A stretch of 5,612 bases of DNA, taken from contig JABZYY010000074.1 in NCBI GenBank assembly GCA_015264885.1, positions 1 to 5,612 of the forward strand, given 5' to 3'. The DNA comes from Streptococcus sp. Its GTDB lineage: Bacteria > Bacillota > Bacilli > Lactobacillales > Aerococcaceae. Positions 1-5,235 of the stretch are shown here, piece by piece. Position 1 is the stretch's first letter, and every line of letters begins with the position of its first letter. Made by a program: the position numbers and the translations under genes. The notes under the pieces were generated by a model that saw only the letters and a program-made list of their open reading frames with translations, was not told the DNA's origin and did not search any database.

Positions 1-267
1 TTCCTGTATGCTTTTCCAGGAGGCTTATTCACGACAATTGGATTTGTATTGATTTCGCAATTATTCTCGATTTATATTCATTACGCGGGTCGTAATTTTA
101 CGGCTAATGGAGCGTTTGGGACATTGATTGTATTTATGATTTGGCTGTATTTTATTGCCAATGTAATGATTTTAGGGGGCGTGTTGAACGTGATTGTTTA
201 CCGCTTTAGACACCCAAAACAAGAAACTGAAGGAGTAACGGATGAAAAAGAAAAACTTAATGTATGA
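1..267 (+). CDS. YihY/virulence factor BrkB family membrane protein, C-terminal 88 residues (5' end outside window)
   Basis: The frame is open from the first base to a TGA at 265-267, so only the C-terminus is seen. The visible part has two hydrophobic stretches, at about residues 9-27 and 39-66. They are joined by a polar loop and followed by a charged tail rich in Lys and Glu. The pattern of a short loop with N-G-A-F-G, then a membrane segment containing I-W-L-Y and an L-G-G-V-x-N motif, matches the end of YihY/BrkB proteins. These are multi-pass inner-membrane proteins, sometimes annotated 'ribonuclease BN' in error. Their molecular function is not established. The reading frame overlaps the following rodA start by 26 bases, and the rodA ribosome binding site lies inside this gene, so the two are cotranscribed. 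Family assignment is fairly sure; no function can be inferred. Confidence 0.8.
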   Translation, partial: FLYAFPGGLFTTIGFVLISQLFSIYIHYAGRNFTANGAFGTLIVFMIWLYFIANVMILGGVLNVIVYRFRHPKQETEGVTDEKEKLNV

Positions 268-1489
268 CGATAAAGATTCACGAATCGACTATGGCGTCAT
301 CCTTCCTGTATTATTATTAGCATTTATTAGTATTGCAACTTTATTTTCAACAACGTATTTGATTAGCGGAAACACCTCTTTAAGAATGGTACTCATGCAA
401 GTCGTATGGTATATGGTAGGGGTTGTGGCGATTGTCGTCATTATGCAATTCGATTCGGAGCAGTTATGGAAACTGACAACTTGGGGATATATCTTTGGAC
501 TCCTTATGTTACTTGCCGTTCTGTTTTTCTATGACCGCGCGACATTTGCGGATACAGGTGCGAAGAGCTGGTTCAGGTTTGGGACTTTCTCATTCCAGCC
601 TTCAGAGGTCGTGAAAATCTTCTATATTTTGATTTTAGCCAAAGTCGCGACTTCGCATAATATGAAGACGAAATATAAGACAAATCAAACGGATTGGCAA
701 TTATTCGTTAAGTTGATTTTATGGGCAGCGCCAGCATTAGTACTCGTTATTTTGCAAAATGACTTAGGGACAACACTTGTATTCTTAATGATTCTGGGTG
801 GAGTTCTGATTATGTCAGGGATTAGCTGGAAAATCCTACTCCCAATTATTATTGTGGTTGGATTAATCGGAGCGCTCCTTATTTACTTAGTAGTGTACAA
901 CCGACAAATCTTATTAAATATTGGATTTAAAAATTACCAATTTGCGCGTATCGATTCATGGCTAGATCCATACGGAGACCAAGGCGGAAATGGATACCAA
1001 TTATTCCAAAGCTTGAAGGCTATTGGTTCAGGGAGAATGCTTGGAAAAGGGTTCGGCGTATCTGATGTATATGTACCCGTTCGTGAGTCTGACTTAATCT
1101 TTGCGACAATCGGAGAGAACTTCGGATTCTTAGGCGGAACCTTCTTAATCGCCATTTACTTTATTTTGATTTATCAAATGATTCGTGTCTGCTTCGATAC
1201 GAAAAATGAGTTTTATACGTATATCGCAACCGGCGTTATCATGATGATTTTATTCCACGTGGTTGAAAATATCGGGATGACAATCGGACTCTTACCATTA
1301 ACGGGGATTCCGTTACCATTTATTTCTCAAGGGGGTTCAAGCTTACTTGGAAATATGATGGGGATTGGGCTTATTATGTCAATGCGTTATCACTTCAAGA
1401 GTACGATTTTTGAAGATGAAGATGCTGCATTTGGAGCGAATCAACAAGATGCGACAATGCTACGTTTACGTCAGGAGGATGGAAAATGA
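242..1489 (+). CDS. rodA: RodA, SEDS-family peptidoglycan glycosyltransferase (rod shape/elongation)
   Basis: This 415-residue polytopic membrane protein belongs to the SEDS family (FtsW/RodA/SpoVE), which polymerises lipid II into glycan strands together with a class B penicillin-binding protein. Visible landmarks are F-Q-P-S-E (118-122), Q-N-D-L-G-T-T-L (172-179), G-Y-Q-L-F-Q-S (251-257), R-E-S-D in the large extracellular loop, and a C-terminal block from N343 to S367 containing GIPLPFISQGGSS. D284 in R-E-S-D lines up with the catalytic Asp of RodA. About ten hydrophobic segments can be seen. RodA is preferred over FtsW because the C-terminal block reads N-I-G-M-T-I-G-L-L-P-L-T-G-I-P, whereas FtsW usually has V-V-T-G-L-L-P-V-T-G-V-P. 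The ATG at 242 follows AAGGAG (230-235) by six bases. It overlaps the upstream gene by 26 bases and the next gene by 4 (ATGA). The last 35 residues form a hydrophilic, acidic cytoplasmic tail. Confidence 0.93.
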   Translation: MKKKNLMYDDKDSRIDYGVILPVLLLAFISIATLFSTTYLISGNTSLRMVLMQVVWYMVGVVAIVVIMQFDSEQLWKLTTWGYIFGLLMLLAVLFFYDRATFADTGAKSWFRFGTFSFQPSEVVKIFYILILAKVATSHNMKTKYKTNQTDWQLFVKLILWAAPALVLVILQNDLGTTLVFLMILGGVLIMSGISWKILLPIIIVVGLIGALLIYLVVYNRQILLNIGFKNYQFARIDSWLDPYGDQGGNGYQLFQSLKAIGSGRMLGKGFGVSDVYVPVRESDLIFATIGENFGFLGGTFLIAIYFILIYQMIRVCFDTKNEFYTYIATGVIMMILFHVVENIGMTIGLLPLTGIPLPFISQGGSSLLGNMMGIGLIMSMRYHFKSTIFEDEDAAFGANQQDATMLRLRQEDGK

Positions 1490-1839
1490 TTGTTTATATT
1501 CACCCAAAATGTACGACTTGTAAAAAGGCGTTAAAATGGTTCGAGTTAAATGATGTAACCTTTGAACAAAAAGATATTCGTGAAACTCCACCAACTGCCA
1601 AAGAACTATTGAAAATTAAAAAGGCTCAAAATTTAGAGTGGAAGAAAATGGCCAATACGAGTGGCGAATTGTATCGCTCACTTGGCCTAAAAGATAAACT
1701 CCCTACAATGAGTGATGAAGAAGCTGCAAAACTATTGGCAAGCAACGGCATGCTCATCAAACGTCCGCTTGTGTTGGATCATGGGGAAGCGACATTCGGT
1801 TTTAAAGAAGAAGTTTACGAAAAGAAATGGAAGAGATAA
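1486..1839 (+). CDS. ArsC/Spx-family thioredoxin-fold protein, YusI type
   Basis: This 117-residue protein is of the ArsC/Spx/MgsR superfamily. It has an N-terminal beta strand leading to H-P-K-C9-T-T-C12, then D-I-R-E-T-P-P (30-36), N-T-S-G-E-L-Y-R-S-L (57-66) and the family hallmark G-M-L-I-K-R-P-L-V (88-96) with R93-P94. Length and motifs fit the B. subtilis YusI/E. coli YffB-like branch better than Spx, which is about 131 residues and ends with an RNA-polymerase-binding extension. Such proteins are often annotated 'arsenate reductase family', but no arsenic genes are nearby. A thiol-disulfide or glutathione/bacillithiol-linked reductase role is plausible and unproven. The ATG overlaps the rodA stop (ATGA) and follows AGGAGG (1473-1478) by seven bases. 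The next gene starts one base after the stop. The family is secure; the substrate is unknown. Confidence 0.88.
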   Translation: MIVYIHPKCTTCKKALKWFELNDVTFEQKDIRETPPTAKELLKIKKAQNLEWKKMANTSGELYRSLGLKDKLPTMSDEEAAKLLASNGMLIKRPLVLDHGEATFGFKEEVYEKKWKR

Positions 1840-1840
1840 G

Positions 1841-2206
1841 ATGAAGAAATATAGTGAAAATGGATTATGGATTAAACAAGACGGGTCAGAATATGTGATT
1901 GGTCTTTCGCCAAAAGGACAAGATGACCTTGGAGATGTGAGCTTTGTGGAATTACTAAAGAGTGAATCTGTTACTCCAGAAGATTCGATTATTAGTGTCG
2001 AAGCTGCAAAGGCAGTGACGGAATTACTATCTCCACTGAGCGGAACAGTCGTGGCTTTCCATGATGAATTAGAAGAGAATCCAGAGTTCTTAAATGAATT
2101 AGAAGAAGAAAAAAGCTGGATCGTTCGTTTAAATGGAGTAGATGAAGCGGCATTCAATGCTTTATTGGATGAAGACCTTCCGTGTGAACAATGTGAAGTG
2201 AAATAA
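1841..2206 (+). CDS. gcvH: Glycine cleavage system H-like lipoyl-carrier protein
   Basis: This acidic 121-residue protein has a lipoyl/GcvH domain. Q-D-D-L-G-D-V-S-F-V-E-L (27-38) matches the conserved GcvH segment, and S-V-E-A-A-K-A-V-T-E-L-L-S-P-L-S-G (52-68) is the lipoylation hairpin with K57 as the expected lipoyl-lysine. The start at 1841 is preferred over in-frame upstream starts inside the previous gene because homology begins here. GGAAGAG (1829-1835) sits five bases ahead, and only one base separates it from the preceding stop. It is shorter and more divergent than typical GcvH (about 127 residues), notably in the C-terminal part, and ends with C115-E-Q-C118. No gcvT or gcvP is visible. 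In Firmicutes, GcvH can serve as the relay from which lipoyl groups pass to the 2-oxoacid dehydrogenase E2 subunits, so it need not act in glycine cleavage. Fold and lysine are confident; the exact role is inferred. Confidence 0.85.
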   Translation: MKKYSENGLWIKQDGSEYVIGLSPKGQDDLGDVSFVELLKSESVTPEDSIISVEAAKAVTELLSPLSGTVVAFHDELEENPEFLNELEEEKSWIVRLNGVDEAAFNALLDEDLPCEQCEVK

Positions 2207-2218
2207 AAGATAAAAAAG

Positions 2219-2259
2219 AAAACTACGAGTTCTCAGCGAGTGAGAATTCGTAGTTTTTT
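2219..2259. terminator. Strong bidirectional intrinsic terminator between convergent genes
   Basis: Bases 2219-2235 pair with 2241-2257 in a 17-bp stem with one G-T wobble (2229/2247) and a five-base loop GCGAG. On the + strand the 3' arm ends in a run of six T (2254-2259), ending transcription of the gcvH-like operon. On the - strand the hairpin is followed by a T-rich stretch (complement of 2207-2222), which suits termination of the hydrolase gene whose stop codon is at 2263-2261. The sequence therefore works in both directions. Confidence 0.92.
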
Positions 2260-2260
2260 A

Positions 2261-3004
2261 TTATGCATGTTGTCTTAAACGATTTACACGCTCCACAAAG
2301 TTATCAAATAAACCTTGCATCACATTGCTATCTTCAATTAATAATTCAGGATGCCATTGAACGGCAACTACACTTTGGTCTTTAGATTTAGATTCGAACG
2401 CTTCAATCAGTCCATCTGTACTCCAAGCAACTGGAACAAAGTCAGAGGCCAATTGTTTAACCGCTTGGTGGTGGTAAGAGTTCACTGGGGTCGTTGTTCC
2501 AAGAACGCGAGAAAGCTCGCTACCACTTGCGATTTGAATCGTATGCGTTGGTTGGCTAGGCATTGTTTTTTGTGTATGTTTTACAGAGATGTTTTCGTAT
2601 TGTGATTCGATATCTTGGTAGAGTGTTCCACCAAGAGCGACGTTTAGAATTTGTAAGCCGCGACACACTGCAAAGATTGGTTTGTGTTGTCTATAAGCTT
2701 CTTTAATGAGCTCAATTTCAAACGCATCACGAGCAGGATAAGTACGTGCCAGGTTTAAGTGCGGTTCTTCACCGTACAATAATGGAGAAACGTCTTGTCC
2801 ACCCGCTAATAGAAGTCCATCAACCCGTGAAATGAATTCTTTTGCAAATTCTGGGTTACTGATGGGAATGATGACAGGAATCGCTTTTGCCTTTTCAAGA
2901 CCACGGACAAAACCATTTGGCGCATACGATAAAATGTAGCGATCTTCTTCCGTGTTATCTTGGCGATGATTTCCTGCAATACCAATAAGTGGATAAGTTT
3001 GCAT
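2261..3004 (-). CDS. Gamma-glutamyl-gamma-aminobutyrate hydrolase family protein (class I glutamine amidotransferase-like, peptidase C26)
   Basis: The family hydrolyses gamma-glutamyl bonds; PuuD of E. coli cleaves gamma-glutamyl-GABA in putrescine breakdown. Numbered from the chosen start (247 residues), the protein begins with M-Q-T-Y-P-L-I-G-I-A-G. It has the oxyanion-region motif L-L-L-A-G-G-Q-D-V-S-P-L-L-Y-G (64-78), the nucleophile elbow A-V-C-R-G-L-Q with C114, the family signature N-S-Y-H-H-Q (175-180), and Q-W-H-P-E with H218 and E220 completing the triad. Length is typical and no residue of the triad is missing. Start choice: an open TTG (3025) and ATG (3010) lie upstream, but the GAAAGAAAGG site is nine bases from the ATG at 3004 and only three from 3010. 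No putrescine genes are nearby, so the true gamma-glutamyl substrate is unknown. It is transcribed alone, divergently from suf. Confidence 0.9.
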   Translation of the reverse strand: MQTYPLIGIAGNHRQDNTEEDRYILSYAPNGFVRGLEKAKAIPVIIPISNPEFAKEFISRVDGLLLAGGQDVSPLLYGEEPHLNLARTYPARDAFEIELIKEAYRQHKPIFAVCRGLQILNVALGGTLYQDIESQYENISVKHTQKTMPSQPTHTIQIASGSELSRVLGTTTPVNSYHHQAVKQLASDFVPVAWSTDGLIEAFESKSKDQSVVAVQWHPELLIEDSNVMQGLFDNFVERVNRLRQHA

Positions 3005-3013
3005 GTGCATCAG

Positions 3014-3023
3014 CCTTTCTTTC
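3014..3023 (-). promoter_or_regulatory. Ribosome binding site that decides the hydrolase start
   Basis: Read on the - strand this is GAAAGAAAGG. It leaves nine bases to the ATG at 3004-3002, a workable spacing, but only three to the ATG at 3010-3008. It lies downstream of the TTG at 3025. It therefore favours the 247-residue form of the hydrolase. Confidence 0.6.
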
Positions 3024-3036
3024 AAAAATATGTTCC

Positions 3037-3065
3037 ATCATACCGCATTTTCATGAAAATGAAAA
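3037..3065 (-). promoter_or_regulatory. Probable promoter of the gamma-glutamyl hydrolase gene
   Basis: On the - strand a -35 element TTTTCA (3065-3060; 4 of 6 consensus) is followed after exactly 17 bases by a -10 element TATGAT (3042-3037; 5 of 6). Transcription would start near 3030, giving a leader of about 26 bases that contains the ribosome binding site at 3023-3014. A perfect palindrome occupies most of the spacer. The -35 is weak, which would suit a regulated promoter. Confidence 0.55.
3046..3061. repeat. Perfect 16-bp palindrome, candidate operator
   Basis: CATTTTCATGAAAATG is a perfect inverted repeat without a spacer. It lies between the proposed -35 and -10 elements of the hydrolase promoter and overlaps the -35 by two bases. 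It has no T-run after it on either strand and sits upstream of the predicted start site, so it is not a terminator. The position is typical of a repressor operator. The cognate regulator cannot be named from the sequence. Confidence 0.5.
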
Positions 3066-3096
3066 GCATTATTACATCATTTCAAAGCGCGGCTAT

Positions 3097-3125
3097 TTGC
3101 GAATCATTCTCAAGTAGGATAAAAT
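3097..3125 (+). promoter_or_regulatory. Probable sufCDS operon promoter
   Basis: The -35 element TTGCGA (3097-3102; 4 of 6) and the -10 element TAAAAT (3120-3125; 5 of 6) are separated by exactly 17 bases. Transcription would start near 3132, leaving a 5' leader of about 30 bases before the sufC GTG. This is the best sigma-A-type match in the region; TATAAC at 3125-3130 and TAGAAT at 3135-3140 lack a usable -35. Confidence 0.6.
3098..3112. promoter_or_regulatory. Fur-box-like 7-1-7 inverted repeat over the suf promoter
   Basis: TGCGAAT-C-ATTCTCA is an inverted repeat with seven-base arms and a one-base centre; six of seven arm positions pair. Read on the - strand it agrees with the classical Firmicute Fur 7-1-7 consensus (TGATAAT-N-ATTATCA) at 11 of 14 arm positions, better than with the PerR or Zur consensus. 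It overlaps the -35 and runs into the spacer, where bound repressor would block RNA polymerase. The match is imperfect, so this is a candidate only. Confidence 0.35.
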
Positions 3126-3146
3126 ATAACAGAATAGAATAATTAT

Positions 3147-3153
3147 AAAGGAG
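3147..3153 (+). promoter_or_regulatory. Ribosome binding site that sets the GTG start of sufC
   Basis: AAAGGAG ends eight bases before the GTG at 3162. A nearer ATG at 3155 is out of frame with sufC. The site thus supports GTG as the initiation codon. Confidence 0.8.
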
Positions 3154-3161
3154 AATGAATC

Positions 3162-3932
3162 GTGGCAACTTTAGAGATTAAAAATCTACATGTATCGATT
3201 GAAGATAAAGAAATTTTGAAGGGCGTTAATTTAACGATTAACACTGGAGAAATTCATGCAGTCATGGGACCGAATGGAACAGGAAAATCAACGCTTTCTG
3301 CAGCGATTATGGGCCACCCAAGTTATGAAGTAACGCAAGGAGAAATCCTATTAGACGGCGAAAATGTCTTAGAAATGGAAGTAGACGAACGCGCTCGCGC
3401 AGGTCTATTCTTAGCGATGCAATATCCAAGCGAAATCGTTGGGGTGACAAACGCAGAATTCATGCGTTCGGCTATCAATGCTCGTCGTGAGGAAGACGAT
3501 AAAATGGGAGTTCGTGAATTCATCAAGAAGTTAGATGAAAAAATGGCTCTATTAGACATGCCAGAAGAAATGGCAGAACGTTACTTAAACGAAGGCTTCT
3601 CAGGCGGGGAGAAAAAACGTAACGAGATTCTTCAATTATTAATGATTGAACCAACATTTGCGATTCTAGATGAAATCGACTCGGGGTTAGATATTGACGC
3701 ATTAAAAGTGGTTTCTCGTGGAGTAAACGCAATGCGTGGAGACAACTTTGGATCATTAATTATTACTCACTACCAACGTCTCTTAAACTACATTGAACCA
3801 GATGTGGTGCATATTATGATGGACGGTCGTGTCGTGATGACAGGGGATGCTTCTCTTGCTCGTCGTCTAGAAGCTGAAGGATACAAAGGAATCAGTGAAG
3901 AATTAGGAATCAAGATTGAACATCAAGAGTAG
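3162..3932 (+). CDS. sufC: SufC, Fe-S cluster assembly ATPase
   Basis: SufC is the soluble ABC-type ATPase of the SUF machinery. It binds SufB and SufD and drives the conformational change needed to build iron-sulfur clusters on the scaffold. The 256-residue sequence has every ABC landmark: Walker A G-P-N-G-T-G-K-S-T (36-44), Q-loop Q87 in A-M-Q-Y-P, signature F-S-G-G-E-K-K-R (146-153), Walker B A-I-L-D-E-I-D (167-173) with D170/E171, and H-loop H203 in I-T-H-Y-Q-R. The K-K-R-N after the signature and the E-I-D-S-G-L-D segment are typical of SufC and distinguish it from transporter ATPases; there is no membrane partner gene. Length is normal. Translation starts at GTG behind AAAGGAG. It is the first gene of the operon, with sufD beginning ten bases after its stop. 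Confidence 0.97.
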   Translation: MATLEIKNLHVSIEDKEILKGVNLTINTGEIHAVMGPNGTGKSTLSAAIMGHPSYEVTQGEILLDGENVLEMEVDERARAGLFLAMQYPSEIVGVTNAEFMRSAINARREEDDKMGVREFIKKLDEKMALLDMPEEMAERYLNEGFSGGEKKRNEILQLLMIEPTFAILDEIDSGLDIDALKVVSRGVNAMRGDNFGSLIITHYQRLLNYIEPDVVHIMMDGRVVMTGDASLARRLEAEGYKGISEELGIKIEHQE

Positions 3933-3935
3933 GAG
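3931..3935 (+). promoter_or_regulatory. Ribosome binding site that sets the GTG start of sufD
   Basis: AGGAG begins inside the sufC stop codon (TAG, 3930-3932) and lies seven bases before the GTG at 3943. An in-frame TTG at 3916 within sufC has no such site, so GTG 3943 is the likely start. The overlap with the stop codon suggests coupled translation. Confidence 0.8.
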
Positions 3936-3942
3936 TGAGATT

Positions 3943-5235
3943 GTGGCAGAGACAAAATTAACCATAACACCAGAAGAAATCACCGCATTCTCTCTTGCAA
4001 AGAATGAACCAGAGTGGTTTCTACAAACACGTTTAAAAGGATTAGAACTCGCTAAAACGCTAGAATTACCTTTTATCGAACGTGTGAAATTCCACCGTTG
4101 GAACTTATTCCAATCAGCAATCGGTGAAGGCACTTCAATGATTGAAGAACTTCCAAAAGTGATTCCAACAGCAGCGGGGAGTGCAAAAATTGTACAACTA
4201 GGCGCGGTATCATACTGGGAAGAAATGAATGTTGAAACAGCGTTGAAGGACGTTCTCGTGATGGATTTATTCGATGCCTTGGAGCAATATCCAGAGCTCG
4301 TAAAACCGTATTATATGACAAAAGCAGTACCAGTTGATGAAGATAGCTTAACGGCTTACCACGCTGCTATGGTCAACTCAGGAGTATTTATTTATATTCC
4401 AAAAAATGTAGACGTAAAAGATATTATTGAATCTCATTTCGTTCAAAATAACTTAGTGGACGAAGCGTTCGTGAAGCACGTGTTAATCGTAGCAGACGAA
4501 AACAGCTCGGTCTCCTATGTAGAACGTTTTGAAAGTATCGGTGACAAAAAGAATACAGCCAACATTGTAGTAGAAGTCATCGCAAAACAAGGGGCGAAAG
4601 TTCAGTTTGCGGCCGTTGATACGTTAGGTCAATCAACAGATGCGTATGTGAACCGTCGTGGCTATCTTGAAAAAGATGCAACGATTAACTGGGCGCTTGG
4701 CATTATGAATGACGGAAATGTGATTGCGGACTTCGACTCTGAATTACGCGGAGACGGTTCTCATTCACAAGTGAACGTCATCGGTATTTCTACAGGACGC
4801 CAAGTTCAAGGAATCGATACACGTGTGACAAACTATGCGCCACATTCAGTAGGACATATCCTGCAACACGGTGTTATTTTAGATAAATCAACCTTAACGT
4901 TTAACGGAATTGGACATATTATAAAAGGTGCGAAATTCGCAGACGCTCAACAAGAAAGCCGTGTACTGATGCTTTCAGAAGGTGGACGTGGAGACGCAAA
5001 CCCAATTCTTTTAATCGATGAAAATGAAGTAACGGCAGGACACGCAGCGAGCGTGGGGCAAGTGGATGATGAACAATTATTCTACTTAACGAGCCGTGGA
5101 ATTAGCCAAGCAGAGGCAAAACGCCTTGTGATTCGTGGATTCTTAGGAGCCGTAATTCGTTCAATTCCTTCAAGTACTCTTCAAAAAGAACTTGTGGACA
5201 TGATTGAACAAAAGTTGGTTGCTAGCTATGATTAG
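3943..5235 (+). CDS. sufD: SufD, Fe-S cluster assembly scaffold protein
   Basis: SufD pairs with SufB and SufC in the SufBC2D scaffold complex on which clusters are built, and is linked to iron acquisition for the nascent cluster. The 430-residue protein has an N-terminal helical part, including W-x-x-x-x-R-x-x-G-L, and a long beta-helix core (about 130-370). The C-terminal block includes F-N-G-I-G-H-I (320-326), P-I-L-L-I-D-E-N-E-V-T-A-G-H-A-A-S (354-370) and L-F-Y-L-T-S-R-G-I (379-387). H367 in A-G-H lines up with the conserved functional His of SufD (H360 in E. coli). The separate, downstream position of sufB is expected for Firmicutes, and the length fits SufD rather than SufB (about 465). 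It starts with GTG and its last eight bases overlap sufS. Confidence 0.94.
   Translation: MAETKLTITPEEITAFSLAKNEPEWFLQTRLKGLELAKTLELPFIERVKFHRWNLFQSAIGEGTSMIEELPKVIPTAAGSAKIVQLGAVSYWEEMNVETALKDVLVMDLFDALEQYPELVKPYYMTKAVPVDEDSLTAYHAAMVNSGVFIYIPKNVDVKDIIESHFVQNNLVDEAFVKHVLIVADENSSVSYVERFESIGDKKNTANIVVEVIAKQGAKVQFAAVDTLGQSTDAYVNRRGYLEKDATINWALGIMNDGNVIADFDSELRGDGSHSQVNVIGISTGRQVQGIDTRVTNYAPHSVGHILQHGVILDKSTLTFNGIGHIIKGAKFADAQQESRVLMLSEGGRGDANPILLIDENEVTAGHAASVGQVDDEQLFYLTSRGISQAEAKRLVIRGFLGAVIRSIPSSTLQKELVDMIEQKLVASYD

Noticed and set aside
934..1155. A 73-codon open frame on the - strand inside rodA
   Set aside because: It lies opposite conserved RodA motifs, has no plausible domain and is best explained as a shadow.
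1328..1342. Q363 in the RodA block PFISQGGSS, where many SEDS proteins have Tyr
   Set aside because: As far as I recall, Gln is seen here in RodA of lactic-acid-type bacteria, so it is probably lineage variation rather than loss of function.
1486..1839. A true arsenate-resistance ArsC
   Set aside because: No arsenic regulator, pump or related gene is adjacent, and length and motifs fit the YusI branch of the superfamily better.
1712..1840. An N-terminal extension of the gcvH-like frame
   Set aside because: It lies in another frame of the YusI-like gene; homology to lipoyl carriers begins only at the ATG at 1841.
1732..2157. A 141-codon open frame on the - strand opposite the gcvH-like gene
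   Set aside because: It is a shadow: Ser-rich with no recognisable domain, lying opposite two well-supported genes. Its openness follows from their codon use.
3005..3025. Upstream TTG (3025) or ATG (3010) start for the hydrolase
   Set aside because: The ribosome binding site lies downstream of the TTG and is too close to the ATG at 3010; the ATG at 3004 has better spacing and gives a family-like N-terminus. The ATG at 3010 cannot be fully excluded.
3081..3100. Possible catabolite-repression (cre) site around the CAAAGCGCGG segment
   Set aside because: It lacks the required TG and the matching right half of the cre consensus on either strand.
2960..3142. A 60-codon + strand frame across the divergent promoter region
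   Set aside because: It runs through the hydrolase start and both proposed promoters, and resembles no known protein.
3916..3942. Upstream TTG start for sufD
   Set aside because: It lies inside sufC without a ribosome binding site, while AGGAG at 3931-3935 correctly serves the GTG at 3943.
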